Positions 17,732 to 26,956 of a DNA stretch of 64,000 bases are shown in pieces. This stretch comes from Geodermatophilus sabuli (GTDB lineage: Bacteria; Actinomycetota; Actinomycetes; Mycobacteriales; Geodermatophilaceae): positions 310,001 to 374,000 of the forward strand of contig NZ_OBDO01000004.1 in assembly GCF_900215145.1 (NCBI RefSeq), written 5' to 3'. Each line of letters opens with the position of its first letter. Position 1 is the stretch's first letter. Under the pieces are notes generated by a model. That model saw only the letters and a list, made by a program, of their open reading frames with translations. It was not told the DNA's origin and did not search any database. Position numbers and translations under genes: made by a program.

Positions 17732-20290
17732 ATGAGCGCAGAGCTGACGCTCGGCGCCGAGGAGGAACTCCACCTCATCGACCTCGCCAGTTGGGAACTG
17801 TCCGCCCAGGCCCCGCAGGTGCTCAGTCGGCTGCCCTCGGCTTCCTACTCCGCGGAGATCCAGCGGACGACCGTCGAAACGAACACGGCGGTCGTCACGA
17901 CACTGTCCGAGCTGCGCGAAGAGCTGCTCCGGCTGCGCAAGGAACTGGTTGCGGTTGCCGGGCGTGAGGGGCTCGGCGTTGCCGCCGTCGGCACCTCGCC
18001 GCGGTCGACGTTCGCCGACTTCGAGCTCACGACGACCGGGCGCTACAGCCGCATGCAGGAGCAGTACCGGCTGCTGGTCGACGAGCAACTGATCTGCGGG
18101 ACGCAGATCCACGTCGGCGTCTCCGACCGCGACCTCGCCGTCGACATCGCCCAGCGGATCGCCCGCGACCTGCCCGTTCTCCTCGCGCTGTCGGCGAGCT
18201 CCCCGTTCTGGAACGGTCAGGACACCGGCTACGCGAGCATCCGCTCGATCATCTGGCAGCGCTGGCCCACCGCCGGATCCCCCGGCCCGCTCGCCTCGGC
18301 CCGCGAGTACGACGAGCTGCTCGCCGACCTCATCGGCTCCGGCGTCATCGCCGACGCCAAGATGGCCTACTTCGACGTGCGGCCCTCCTCCCACGCTCCG
18401 ACACTCGAGCTGCGGGTGTGTGACGCCTGCCCCCTGGTCGACGACGCCGTCCTCATCGCAGGGCTGTTCCGCGCGATGCTGCGCGCCGCCGAGCTCGACA
18501 TCGAGGCCGGTCGGCCGTACCTGCCCGTTCCTCCCCCGCTGCACCGCGCCGCGCTCTGGCAGGCGGCCAGGTCGGGGCTCTCGCGCGATCTCGTCGCTGC
18601 CGCCCCGCACCCGAGGCCGCGTCCGGGCGCAGAGGTCGTACGCGGCCTGCTCGATCGGCTACGTCCGCAGCTCGAGGAGCTCGGCGACTGGGACGCGGTG
18701 AGCGAGCTGACCGAGACCGCGCTGGCCCGCGGGAACTCCGCCGACCGGCAGCGCGCCGTGTACGCCGAGCGCGGGGACCTCGACGACGTCATGCGGCTCG
18801 TCGTGGACGAGACCCACGGTCCGGCCGGCGGACCCGTGATGTCTCCCCCTGCCCTGCGCCGCTACCGCTCTCGGGCAGGCGACGAGGCGATCGGTGCCGG
18901 CTCGGTGCCGCGGGTGGCCTACCGCGAGCTCATGGACGTCGTCGGCGCGCTGCCGCCGGAGGAGGTCCTGCGGCGCGAGCGCGTGCGCGCGTCCTGGCTC
19001 GCAGGACAGAAGATGACGTTCCGCGTCGACGGCGAAGAGCGTCCCTTCGCCGTGGACCTCGTGCCCCGGGTGATCGCCAGGCACGAGTGGCAGGCGCTGC
19101 GTGCCGGGCTCATCCAGCGGGCCCGGGCGCTCGAGCACTTCCTGGGCGACGTGTACGGGGAGCAGAAGGTGCTGGCCGACGGCGTCGTCCCCCGCGATGT
19201 CGTCCTCGACTGTCCCGGGTGGCGGCCGGAGGCGACCGGGCTGCCCGCCGACGCCGTGCGTGCCCCCGTGATGGGCTTCGACATCGTCCGCACCGAGTAC
19301 GGCGACTGGCGGGTGCTCGAGGACAACGTGCGGAACCCGAGCGGCGCGGCGTACGCGATAGCCGTGCGCCGGCTCGTGGACGACGTCATGCCCGACCTGC
19401 CACGTCCCCCCGGTCTGGCCGACCCGGCCACCGGGTACGCGCTCCTGCGCTCGACCCTGCTCGCCCGCGCGGAGCCGGGAACCTCCGGGGCGCTCCTGTC
19501 CAGCGGGCCGGACAGCTCAGCCTGGTTCGAGCACCGTCGCCTGGCCGAGGGCGCCGGATTGCTGCTGGTCGGCGCGGACGATCTCGACATCGTCGGCGGC
19601 CACGTGGTGCCCCGGGCCGGGGGCCGCCCGATCGGCTCCCTCTACCTCCGGCTCGACGAGGAGCTGGCCGACCTGGTGGACTCCGCCGGCCGGCCGATCG
19701 GTGCGGAGGTCCTCGAGGTGGCGGCGACCGGCGCGGTCGTGCTCGCCAACACCCCGGGCACCGGGGTGGCCGACGACAAGGCGATGTACTGCTGGGTGCC
19801 CGAGCTGATCGGCTACTACCTGGACGAACACCCGCTGCTCCAGTCGGTCCCCACCTATCGTCCCGGGGACGAGACGGAACGCCGCGCCGTGCTCGAACGC
19901 ATCGGGGAACTGGTCACGAAGCCGGTCGACGGCTACGGCGGCGCGGGCGTGCTCATCGGCCCGGCGGCGAGCGCGTCGGAGGTGGCCGCGCGCCGGGCGG
20001 AGCTCGCGGCACGGCCCACCGACTGGGTGGCCCAGGAAGTCGTCGCACTCTCCTCCGCGCCATCGCTGGACAGCACCGGGCTCCACCCGCGGCACGTCGA
20101 CCTGCGCGCGTTCGTGTACCTCACCGGAACCGACCCCGAGGACTGCCGGGTCCCCGACCTCGGGCTGACGCGGGTCGCCGCCCCTGGGGAGCTCGTCGTC
20201 AACAGCTCGCGCGGCGGTGGCGCCAAGGACACCTGGATCGTGCTCGGCCCGGAGGAGGGAGGACAGACACATGTGCGGACTGGCCGGTGA
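17732..20290 (+). CDS. GCS2-type carboxylate-amine ligase fused to circularly permuted type 2 ATP-grasp ligase
   Basis: The 852-aa two-enzyme fusion. Residues 1-about 360 are a glutamate-cysteine-ligase-2 (YbdK/COG2170) domain: MSAELTLGAEEELHLID, TTVETNTAVV, GTQIHVGV and SSPFWNGQDTGY. Residues about 370-852 are a circularly permuted ATP-grasp (DUF404/407 type): FLGDVYGEQKVLADGVVP, MGFDIVRTEYGDWRVLEDN, NPSGAAYA, LANTPGTGVADDKAMY, KPVDGYGGAGVLIGP and NSSRGGGAKDTW. Each half activates a carboxylate with ATP and joins it to an amine, so the product could build a two-bond amide. The ATG at 17732 begins the family; the frame is open upstream but is not protein-like. The next gene overlaps its 3' end by 20 bases. 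Confidence 0.9.
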   Translation: MSAELTLGAEEELHLIDLASWELSAQAPQVLSRLPSASYSAEIQRTTVETNTAVVTTLSELREELLRLRKELVAVAGREGLGVAAVGTSPRSTFADFELTTTGRYSRMQEQYRLLVDEQLICGTQIHVGVSDRDLAVDIAQRIARDLPVLLALSASSPFWNGQDTGYASIRSIIWQRWPTAGSPGPLASAREYDELLADLIGSGVIADAKMAYFDVRPSSHAPTLELRVCDACPLVDDAVLIAGLFRAMLRAAELDIEAGRPYLPVPPPLHRAALWQAARSGLSRDLVAAAPHPRPRPGAEVVRGLLDRLRPQLEELGDWDAVSELTETALARGNSADRQRAVYAERGDLDDVMRLVVDETHGPAGGPVMSPPALRRYRSRAGDEAIGAGSVPRVAYRELMDVVGALPPEEVLRRERVRASWLAGQKMTFRVDGEERPFAVDLVPRVIARHEWQALRAGLIQRARALEHFLGDVYGEQKVLADGVVPRDVVLDCPGWRPEATGLPADAVRAPVMGFDIVRTEYGDWRVLEDNVRNPSGAAYAIAVRRLVDDVMPDLPRPPGLADPATGYALLRSTLLARAEPGTSGALLSSGPDSSAWFEHRRLAEGAGLLLVGADDLDIVGGHVVPRAGGRPIGSLYLRLDEELADLVDSAGRPIGAEVLEVAATGAVVLANTPGTGVADDKAMYCWVPELIGYYLDEHPLLQSVPTYRPGDETERRAVLERIGELVTKPVDGYGGAGVLIGPAASASEVAARRAELAARPTDWVAQEVVALSSAPSLDSTGLHPRHVDLRAFVYLTGTDPEDCRVPDLGLTRVAAPGELVVNSSRGGGAKDTWIVLGPEEGGQTHVRTGR

Positions 20291-22061
20291 GCTGCGGCTG
20301 GACGGGGCGCGCGCTGACGTCGCGTGCCTCGACCGCATGACCGCCTGCATGCAGCACCGCGGGCCCGACGGCGAGGGACTGTGGGCTCGCGGCCCGGTTG
20401 GCCTCGGTCACCGGCGGCTGTCGATCATCGACCTCTCCGAGCGCGGCGCCCAGCCGATGGTCGACCCGCATCTCGGGCTCACCATCGCCTTCAACGGGAT
20501 CATCTACAACTACCGGCAACTACGCGCCGAACTCGACCGGGCCGACCACCGCTTCTTCTCCACGTCGGACACCGAGGTCGTGCTCAAGGCCTACGCCGAG
20601 TGGGGCACCGACTGCGTCGACCACTTCCTCGGCATGTTCGCCTTCGCCATCGTCGAGCACCGCACCGGCCGGCTGGTGCTTGCCCGCGACCGGCTGGGCA
20701 TCAAGCCGCTCTACATCGATGCGCGCCCCGACCGGATCCGCTTCGCCTCCACCGTGCAGGCGCTGGTGGCCGGCGGCGGCGTCGACACGTCCATCGACCG
20801 GACGGCGCTGGCCCAGTACATGACCTTCCACTCCGTCGTCCCTGCGCCGCGGACGATCCTGTCCGGGGTCCGCAAGTTACCGCCGGCGACGGTCCGCACC
20901 ATCGAGGCCGACGGCACGACCCGCGACCGCGAGTACTGGCGACCCGACTTCTCCCGCGACGAGGGCCGCCGTGACTGGACCGCGCGCGACTGGGAGGAGG
21001 CGCTGCTGGAGAAGGTGCGCATCGCCGTCGAACGCCGGATGGTCTCCGACGTGCCGGTCGGGGTGCTGCTGTCCGGTGGCATCGACTCCAGTCTCATCGT
21101 CGCGCTGCTGGCCGGGATGGGGCAGACGGGGCTCTCGACCTTCAGCATCGGGTTCGACTCCGCCGGCGGGGAGTCCGGCGACGAGTTCGAGTACTCCACG
21201 CTGGTCGCCGAGCGATTCGGCACCGACCACCACCGCATCAAGATCGACAGTGCCCGGCTGCTGCCCGGGGTCGACGCTGCCGTCGCGGCGATGAGCGAGC
21301 CCATGGTCAGCCACGACTGTGTCGCCTTCTACCTCCTCAGCGAGGACGTCTCCGCGCACGTGAAGGTCGTGCAGACCGGCCAGGGCGCCGACGAGGTGCT
21401 CGGCGGCTATGACTGGTACCCACCCCTGGCCGGCGTCCCGCGGGAGGACGCCGTCGAGGCCTACTCGCAGGTCTTCTTCGACCGCCGCTGGCCGGCGATG
21501 GCCGAGCTCGTCGAACCGGAGTGGCTGGTCCCCGATGACGCGCCCACCGCTTTCATCACCGAGCAGTTCGGCCGGCCCGGCGCCGAGACGTCGGTCGACG
21601 CCGCGCTGCGCAACGACACCACCATCATGCTGGTCGACGACCCGGTGAAGCGGGTGGACAACATGACCATGGCGTGGGCGCTGGAGGCGCGAGTGCCGTT
21701 CCTCGACCACGAGCTGGTCGAGTTCGCAGGGCGCATCCCTCCGGAACTCAAACTCGCAGACGGCGGCAAGGGCGTGCTCAAGCGGGCCAGTCGCGGCGTG
21801 GTGCCCGACGAGGTCATCGACCGCACGAAGGGCTACTTCCCGGTGCCGGCGATCCGGCAGCTGGACGGCCCATACCTGGAGCGCGTGCGGGACGCGCTGA
21901 CCGATCCAGCAGCCAAGCGCCGCGGCCTGTTCCGTCCGGACGCCGTGGAGCGCATGCTGCGCGAGCCGAACGTCACCCGCACGACGCTCGGCTCCAACGC
22001 GCTGTGGCAGCTGGCGGTGCTCGAGATGTGGCTGCAGAAGGTGGAGGACCAGCCGCGGTGA
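20271..22061 (+). CDS. Asparagine-synthetase-like amidotransferase (NAGGN amidotransferase type)
   Basis: The 596-aa class II amidotransferase has Cys2 right after the start Met (MCGLAG) as nucleophile, a glutaminase domain to about residue 200, and a synthetase domain with the PP-loop LLSGGIDSS near 270. The segment QTGQGADEVLGGYDWYPP and overall length fit the N-acetylglutaminylglutamine amidotransferase group (TIGR03104), which amidates the C-terminus of an osmolyte dipeptide with glutamine nitrogen. The usual partner, NAGGN synthetase, is not here; instead the GCS2/ATP-grasp fusion directly precedes and overlaps it. I infer it amidates the fusion's product. Confidence 0.85.
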   Translation: MCGLAGELRLDGARADVACLDRMTACMQHRGPDGEGLWARGPVGLGHRRLSIIDLSERGAQPMVDPHLGLTIAFNGIIYNYRQLRAELDRADHRFFSTSDTEVVLKAYAEWGTDCVDHFLGMFAFAIVEHRTGRLVLARDRLGIKPLYIDARPDRIRFASTVQALVAGGGVDTSIDRTALAQYMTFHSVVPAPRTILSGVRKLPPATVRTIEADGTTRDREYWRPDFSRDEGRRDWTARDWEEALLEKVRIAVERRMVSDVPVGVLLSGGIDSSLIVALLAGMGQTGLSTFSIGFDSAGGESGDEFEYSTLVAERFGTDHHRIKIDSARLLPGVDAAVAAMSEPMVSHDCVAFYLLSEDVSAHVKVVQTGQGADEVLGGYDWYPPLAGVPREDAVEAYSQVFFDRRWPAMAELVEPEWLVPDDAPTAFITEQFGRPGAETSVDAALRNDTTIMLVDDPVKRVDNMTMAWALEARVPFLDHELVEFAGRIPPELKLADGGKGVLKRASRGVVPDEVIDRTKGYFPVPAIRQLDGPYLERVRDALTDPAAKRRGLFRPDAVERMLREPNVTRTTLGSNALWQLAVLEMWLQKVEDQPR

Positions 22062-22070
22062 CGGGAGAAC

Positions 22071-22310
22071 GGTGACGACGGACGTCGTCCTCGTCGGCCC
22101 GCAGCCGGATGCGCGGCACCTCGCCCTGCTCCCGATCCGGTGATCGCTGTGCCGGTGCGCGGCCGACAGCCGCTGGCTGGCGTGCGAGGTCGCCACCGAC
22201 GGTGGCGTGCGGACGGCGGTCTGGGTGGTGCGGCCCGACGGCGGTGACGCCCGGCGGATAGCGGGCGACGATGACCAACCCGGCCGGCCATCGGCTCGAC
22301 CACATGCTCA
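22071..22310 (+). pseudogene. Remnant of an S9 (prolyl-oligopeptidase-like) peptidase gene
   Basis: Nine bases after the amidotransferase stop, a GTG opens a 23-codon frame ending in TGA at 22141-22143; then, in another frame, about 22160-22270 reads DSRWLACEVATDGG and AVWVVRPDGGDARRIAGDDD, which is beta-propeller sequence typical of S9 acylaminoacyl-peptidases. The rest of the roughly 600-codon gene is missing. I read it as a 5' stub with at least one frameshift. It sits in an operon position, so the locus once had this peptidase. Confidence 0.55.
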
Positions 22311-22858
22311 GCGGGGCGCCGCCGCGTGCTCCTGCAGGAACAACGCCTCCGTGAGTGCCATGTCGGCGATCTCCTTCGCATCCACGCTCTCATCCGGCGG
22401 GTGGATCGACGACAGCGGCTCCTCGACCCCCATCAGTGTGATCTCCGCTCGGGGATGGGTGGCTGCGAGAACACTGCAGAGCGGGATGGAGCCCCCCTGA
22501 CCCAGTTCGACGACCGGCCTGCCGTAGACGGACTGCATGGCAGCCGTCGTCGCTCGGTAGGCGCGCCCATCCGTCGTCGCTCGAGAGGCCTGGCCGGAAC
22601 TCCCGACGTCCGCCGTCACCCGCACGGTCGCGACCCGATGACCGCGCTGCTGCCGTCGGGGGTCTCCACGAGGCCGACGTCGTCGAAGCCCACGTCGGCG
22701 AACCGGTCGGCCACCCATTCCGCTGCGCGCACGCACTCCTGCGGCGGCAACAACTGGGGGTCGGCGACCGACGGGATGGCGACGAGCTCGGACAGCTCCT
22801 CGAGCGCCTTCGGCATCAGCTCGGCGACGCGTGCGCGCAGGTTCTGCAGCTCGCTCAT
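22308..22858 (-). pseudogene. M20 metallopeptidase gene with internal deletion
   Basis: From ATG 22858 the frame encodes a clear M20 N-terminus (MSELQNLRARVAELMPKALE, then LVAIPSVADP near 30, and ETPDGSSAV near 65) but ends in a stop at about 22616-22618. A different frame then gives the M20 C-terminus: YGRPVVELGQGGSIPLC, GVEEPLSSIHPPDESV and a final helix. The central 250 or so residues, including the metal-binding HxD and EE motifs, are gone, and the two ends join out of frame. This is a deletion pseudogene. An intact but different M20 gene lies at 37040-38455. Confidence 0.8.
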
Positions 22859-22887
22859 CGTGGTGTTCTGCTCCGGCCCCCGCCGGC

Positions 22888-23733
22888 TCACGCAGGGACC
22901 GTCGGGTGGAACGGCTGGATGCCGTGCTCGCCCCTCCGGACGAACGCCCACGACCCCTCGGGTACCTCGTTCCAGGCGCCGGGGAGCTCCCCCAGGGGCT
23001 CCGAGACGATGAAGCGCGCGTCGGCTCCCAGGCGGTCCAGGACCTCCAGCTCCGGATACAGCCGGCGTAGCTGGGAGACATCGGTCGAGTAGTAGAGCGA
23101 ACTCGTGGCCTTCTCGCTGGAGTAACGAAAGACCCAGATCGACTCGCCGTCGCTGGTTGCCACGGTCATGTGGACCGGGTACTCGACGCCATGGCGTCGG
23201 CCGACGTCCTCGACGAAGCCGACCGCGCGGGCGACCGCTGTGGGTGGGTCGTCGGCCAGGCCGAAGGTGAGGGCCAGGAAGAACAGCGTCTCGGTGTCGG
23301 TGGATCCCTCGATTCCCGGGAACAGCGACGCGTCCACCGCCATCAGGAGATCGTGCTTGATCTCCTGGAACCCGGCGAGCGACCCGTTGTGCATCCACAT
23401 CCACCGCCCGTACCGGAACGGGTGGCAGTTGCTGCGCTGCACCGGGGTCCCACTCGAGGCGCGGACGTGGGCGAACAGCAGCGGCGTGCGGATCTGCGTG
23501 GCGACCTCGCGCAGGTTCTCGTCGTTCCAGGCCGGATGGGTGCTCTTGTACACGACCGGCGCCGCCCCCTCGCCGTTGCCGTTGCCGTACCACCCGATGC
23601 CGAAGCCGTCACCGTTCGTCGTGAACCCGCCCAGCTTTGCGTGCAGACTCTGGTCGATGATCGAGTGCTCGGGCCGGAACAGCAGGTCGTGGGCGAGGAT
23701 CGGGTCGCCCGAGTAGGCCATCCATCTGCACAT
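22888..23733 (-). CDS. Class II glutamine amidotransferase-fold protein (YafJ/EgtC-like)
   Basis: The 281-aa Ntn hydrolase begins MCRWMAYSG, so Cys2 is the N-terminal nucleophile after Met removal. Conserved segments GDGFGIGWYG (42-51), FAHVRASSG, NCHPFRYGRWMWMHNG (about 105-120) and TDTETLFF fit the COG0121/EgtC group. EgtC removes gamma-glutamate from an ergothioneine intermediate; YafJ relatives are uncharacterised. As a stand-alone amidohydrolase it could trim the amide product of locus A. The open frame upstream of 23733 is not family sequence. Confidence 0.87.
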   Translation of the reverse strand: MCRWMAYSGDPILAHDLLFRPEHSIIDQSLHAKLGGFTTNGDGFGIGWYGNGNGEGAAPVVYKSTHPAWNDENLREVATQIRTPLLFAHVRASSGTPVQRSNCHPFRYGRWMWMHNGSLAGFQEIKHDLLMAVDASLFPGIEGSTDTETLFFLALTFGLADDPPTAVARAVGFVEDVGRRHGVEYPVHMTVATSDGESIWVFRYSSEKATSSLYYSTDVSQLRRLYPELEVLDRLGADARFIVSEPLGELPGAWNEVPEGSWAFVRRGEHGIQPFHPTVPA

Positions 23734-23846
23734 CAGTACACGCCCTCCCGCAGATGCGAATCGATCTCCGGTGCCAATGCACCACGCCGGAGCGGCTGGA
23801 GCGTCACCCGAACGGGGTGACCCGGCTCCTGAGGTGACGGCTGTGG

Positions 23847-24725
23847 TCAGACCGCGCTCCGGCCGTACTTGCGACGTAGGTCGGCGAGTACCTCGAGATC
23901 GAGCATCCCGCCGTCGTTGATCCGGTTGTCGTAGTTCTCGCTCCCCAGGAAGAGGTCCCACCGCCTCCGGGCGGCCAGGTCCCAGGTGTCGTCCAGCGCG
24001 CCCTCGTAGAAGCCGAGGGCCGCCATGAAGCCCTTCAGCTCGAGTGCGAGTTCCGGACCGATCGGCACCAGCTCGGACGGCTCGCTCGGGAAGTAGGAGA
24101 GCCTGTGCAGGGCGTAGCACCGCACGAGCTCATCGATCGGCTCCTCGTGGTCGTAGATGGAGATCACGACGTGACGATCGTCCAATGACCCATAACCGCC
24201 GTTGCGCCTCAACACCAGCAGTGCAGCGGATTGTTGGCCTCGTATGTCACCGCCTGCTCGTTGGCCCGACTCGAGGGCTGCCATCAGTCGTTCTGCGAGA
24301 GACGCGCGCGAGCCCTCGAAAGTCCTGACCATCCGGTCGACGACGTCGCTACTCGCGAGCCCGTTCCCGAGCGCCACGCAGTGTCGCCCCGAGGTGCTGC
24401 CCGCCCAGCCGTCCCAGGTGTGCAGGTCTGCTCCCGTATAGGCAGCGACGCGGCCGCGCCGGTCGACGAGAGCGAACTGCCGTTTGTGACCCTGAGCGTC
24501 GTCGTTGAGCAGGACGTCGACCGCCTGCTGTGGCGTGGCCCCACACTTCAGGAGCATCAACCCGGCAGAACCGTGTCGAGGGTTCCCGAATCCTTGCGTC
24601 GCGACGACGCCGACTTCGGACTCGCCGTACGGAACGAGACTGCCCACCCCCGGGAACCTGGATTGAACAGCCACGCCGAGGTCTCCGTTGGTCTCCTCCC
24701 AACCAAGAATCGAATACGTCATCAT
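23847..24725 (-). CDS. DUF1028 protein with PG_binding_2-type C-terminal domain
   Basis: The 292-aa protein has the DUF1028 pattern: TYSILGWEETNGDLGVAVQS, VATQGFGNPRHGSAGL, the GADLHTWDG stretch near 97-105 and GNGLASS near 120. DUF1028 has an Ntn-hydrolase-like fold and unknown chemistry. Residues about 225-292 match the small domain (PF08823) often attached to it. GGAAGG lies 3 bases before the first of two adjacent ATGs (24725, 24722). It is upstream of the class II amidotransferase-fold gene on the same strand, so they are probably cotranscribed, with 113 bases between. Confidence 0.85.
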   Translation of the reverse strand: MMTYSILGWEETNGDLGVAVQSRFPGVGSLVPYGESEVGVVATQGFGNPRHGSAGLMLLKCGATPQQAVDVLLNDDAQGHKRQFALVDRRGRVAAYTGADLHTWDGWAGSTSGRHCVALGNGLASSDVVDRMVRTFEGSRASLAERLMAALESGQRAGGDIRGQQSAALLVLRRNGGYGSLDDRHVVISIYDHEEPIDELVRCYALHRLSYFPSEPSELVPIGPELALELKGFMAALGFYEGALDDTWDLAARRRWDLFLGSENYDNRINDGGMLDLEVLADLRRKYGRSAV

Positions 24726-25250
24726 CGTCCTTCCATTGCCGCGGCATTCCGCCGGCGAACACCTTCATCGTCAGGGGTTGCCTGTGTGCGAGCATCCGGC
24801 CGAGTCCGATTGCAGGCGCAGGTGGCAGCCGCCGAACCACCCGCGCTGGGTGAGTCGGGGCATCATCGGAGTCGATGGCGATGGACGTGGGGCGCCGTGC
24901 CGAGGTGATGACCACCGCGCCGTACGCATCGGCGCTGCGGGTGTTCTGACGGGTGGACGAACGGCTCCTCGCACAACGGCGCCCGCTCGATGTCCGGATG
25001 CGCGAGGCCTGGCCGACCGCCTGGATGTACCGAGCCAGGACCTTGATGAGAACGGATGGTCCGCCCCGCCGCGACGACGCTGACGTGCGCGACGCTGCCG
25101 ATGACGGGGATGACGACAGCGGTGTGATCAGCGCGCGGTACGCCCGTCAGACGGCACCCGCGAGGCGTGTGCGTGTGCGTGTCGCCCCTCGGACACCGCA
25201 CCGGCCCCGTGTCTTCGCAGGTCAGAGACCCGGGCGGTTCCATGGCGACC
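24726..25250. other. Intergenic region, mostly unrecognised
   Basis: This 525-base stretch separates the DUF1028 start from the glxA-type stop. Its right part carries dispersed repeat copy B. Open frames on both strands are rich in R, H and P and match nothing I know. Old gene debris is possible, but there is no specific signal. Confidence 0.4.
25167..25243 (+). repeat. Dispersed two-hairpin repeat, copy B
   Basis: Starts with GTGTGCGTGTGCG; hairpin 1 is GTGTCG-CCCCT-CGGACAC-like at 25179-25196; hairpin 2 spans 25204-25235 with arms GCCC...GGGC plus inner GTCT/AGAC around the loop TCGCAGGTCAG. It lies 8 bases past the 3' end of the leftward glxA-type gene. Confidence 0.75.
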
Positions 25251-26246
25251 TCACGCACCGTCTGGGACGCGGAACCGCTGCCGGTAGGACGTCGGAGTGG
25301 TGGCGTAGGCCGCGGTGAAGTTCTGACGGAGGGTCACGGCACTGCGGAAGCCGCAGGCGCGTGCTGTCCGCTCGATCGACCAGGTCGTGGTCTCCAACAG
25401 CCGCCGGACCTCCTCGAGTCGCTGGGTCAGGATCCAGCGGGCAGGGGTGGTCCCGACCGCTTCGGTGAACCGGCGGGTGAAGTTGCGCCCGCTCATCCGG
25501 GCGTGGCCGGCCAGCTGCTCGACGGACAGGTCCCGGTCGAGGTTGGCCAGCGCCCATTCCATGGTCGCGCCGATCGGGCCCACTCCACCCGGCTCGGGCA
25601 CGGGCCGCTGGACGAACTGCGCCTGGTCCCCGTCGCGATGCGGCGCCACCACCAGGTGCCGGGCGAGCGTGTTGGCCGCAGCGCTTCCGAGGCGGGTGCG
25701 GACCACGTGCAGGCAGGCGTCCAGGCCCGAGGCGGTGCCGGCCGACGTGAGGACGTCGCCGTGGTCGAGGTAGAGGGCAGAAGCGTTGACCTGCACCGCG
25801 GTCCGACGCTGCTGCAGCAGCGGTGCCGCCGCCCAGTGCGTGACGGCGCCCCGGCCGTCGAGGAGCGCGCTGTCCGAGACGGGGAACGCGCCCAGACACA
25901 GACCGACGACGGTCGACCCGCCGGCGTGCGCACGGCTGACCACGTGCACCAGTTCGTCGCCGGCGCGCGGGAGATCAGCGGGCCAGGAAGGCAGCACCAG
26001 GATGTCGGCGCCCGGCACCACCTCGGGTCCCGCGACGTCCTCGACGCGCAAGCCCTCAGCCGTGCGGATGCCGCGCCCGTCCTGCGTCCACACGCGGGTG
26101 CGCCAGCCGGGCGCCAGGCCGAGCCGCGACACCTCACCGAACACCAGCAGAGGTGTGGCCAGGTGGAACATCGTCATGCCGTCGAAGGCATGCACCGCGA
26201 TCTCCACGCTTGTCCTGATCTCATCGTTCATCGTCTCGCCTGCCAC
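25251..26246 (-). CDS. GlxA-type AraC family regulator with DJ-1/PfpI domain
   Basis: The 331-aa protein has an N-terminal DJ-1/PfpI-like domain (about 10-180, with GLCLGAFPVSDS in place of the usual nucleophile elbow) and a C-terminal AraC helix-turn-helix pair (about 225-320: LSVEQLAGHARMSGRNFTRRF, ARACGFRSAVTLRQNF). GlxA-type regulators sense small molecules. GTG 26246 or ATG 26231, the latter preceded by AGGCGAG, could be the start. It is divergent from the isochorismatase-family gene, 68 bases away, and is the likely regulator of it. Confidence 0.87.
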   Translation of the reverse strand: MAGETMNDEIRTSVEIAVHAFDGMTMFHLATPLLVFGEVSRLGLAPGWRTRVWTQDGRGIRTAEGLRVEDVAGPEVVPGADILVLPSWPADLPRAGDELVHVVSRAHAGGSTVVGLCLGAFPVSDSALLDGRGAVTHWAAAPLLQQRRTAVQVNASALYLDHGDVLTSAGTASGLDACLHVVRTRLGSAAANTLARHLVVAPHRDGDQAQFVQRPVPEPGGVGPIGATMEWALANLDRDLSVEQLAGHARMSGRNFTRRFTEAVGTTPARWILTQRLEEVRRLLETTTWSIERTARACGFRSAVTLRQNFTAAYATTPTSYRQRFRVPDGA

Positions 26247-26314
26247 TCACGGTACGCCGGGAGCAGGCGGCAACCTGAAGGGCGTCACCGCCGCCCAACC
26301 AGGGAGAACGAGCC

Positions 26315-26956
26315 ATGTCCGCCCCCCGCCGCGCCCTCGTCGTCATCGACGTGCAGAACGACTACTTCGACGGACCGCTGGAGATCCAGTACCCGCCGCG
26401 TGAGGACTCCCTGGCCCGCATCGTCACCGCCATGGACGTTGCGGCGGAGCACGAGCTCCCGGTCGTCGTCGTCAGGCACGAGCTGCCTGACGGGGCGCCG
26501 GTCTTCGCGGCCGGTTCAACCGGGCAGGCGCTGCACCCGGACGTCGAGAAGCGGACGACGGACGCGTGCAAGCAGGTGACCAAGAGCAACGCCAGCGTCT
26601 TCTCCGGCACCGACGTCGCCTCCTGGCTCGCGGCCAACGAGGTCGACTGCGTCACGCTGGTCGGGTACATGACCAACAACTGCGTCATCGGCACCGCAGC
26701 CGCCGCCGAGGACCTGGGCATCGCCGTCGAGGTCCTCTCGGACGCCACCGGCGCCATCAACATCGTGAACGACGCCGGCAGCGCCTCCGCCCAGCAGGTC
26801 CATCAGACGCTCATGGCACTGCTGAACTCGAACTTCGCCGCCGTCGCCACCACCGCGACGTGGACCAGTGCCGTCGAGCAGGGTCAGGCCCTGACGGGCA
26901 GCGATCTCGGGACGTCCGCCGTCCAGGGCCGTGCCGCCTACGGCCCCACGCCGTAG
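26315..26956 (+). CDS. Isochorismatase-family cysteine hydrolase
   Basis: The 213-aa protein has VIDVQNDYF (catalytic Asp about residue 11), a lysine in TKSNASVFSGT near 90 and the nucleophile in YMTNNCVIGTA (Cys about 127). This triad defines the cysteine hydrolase branch that includes nicotinamidase and N-carbamoyl amidases; true isochorismatases lack the Cys. The substrate is probably an amide. AGGGAGA lies about 9 bases before the ATG. Confidence 0.87.
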   Translation: MSAPRRALVVIDVQNDYFDGPLEIQYPPREDSLARIVTAMDVAAEHELPVVVVRHELPDGAPVFAAGSTGQALHPDVEKRTTDACKQVTKSNASVFSGTDVASWLAANEVDCVTLVGYMTNNCVIGTAAAAEDLGIAVEVLSDATGAINIVNDAGSASAQQVHQTLMALLNSNFAAVATTATWTSAVEQGQALTGSDLGTSAVQGRAAYGPTP

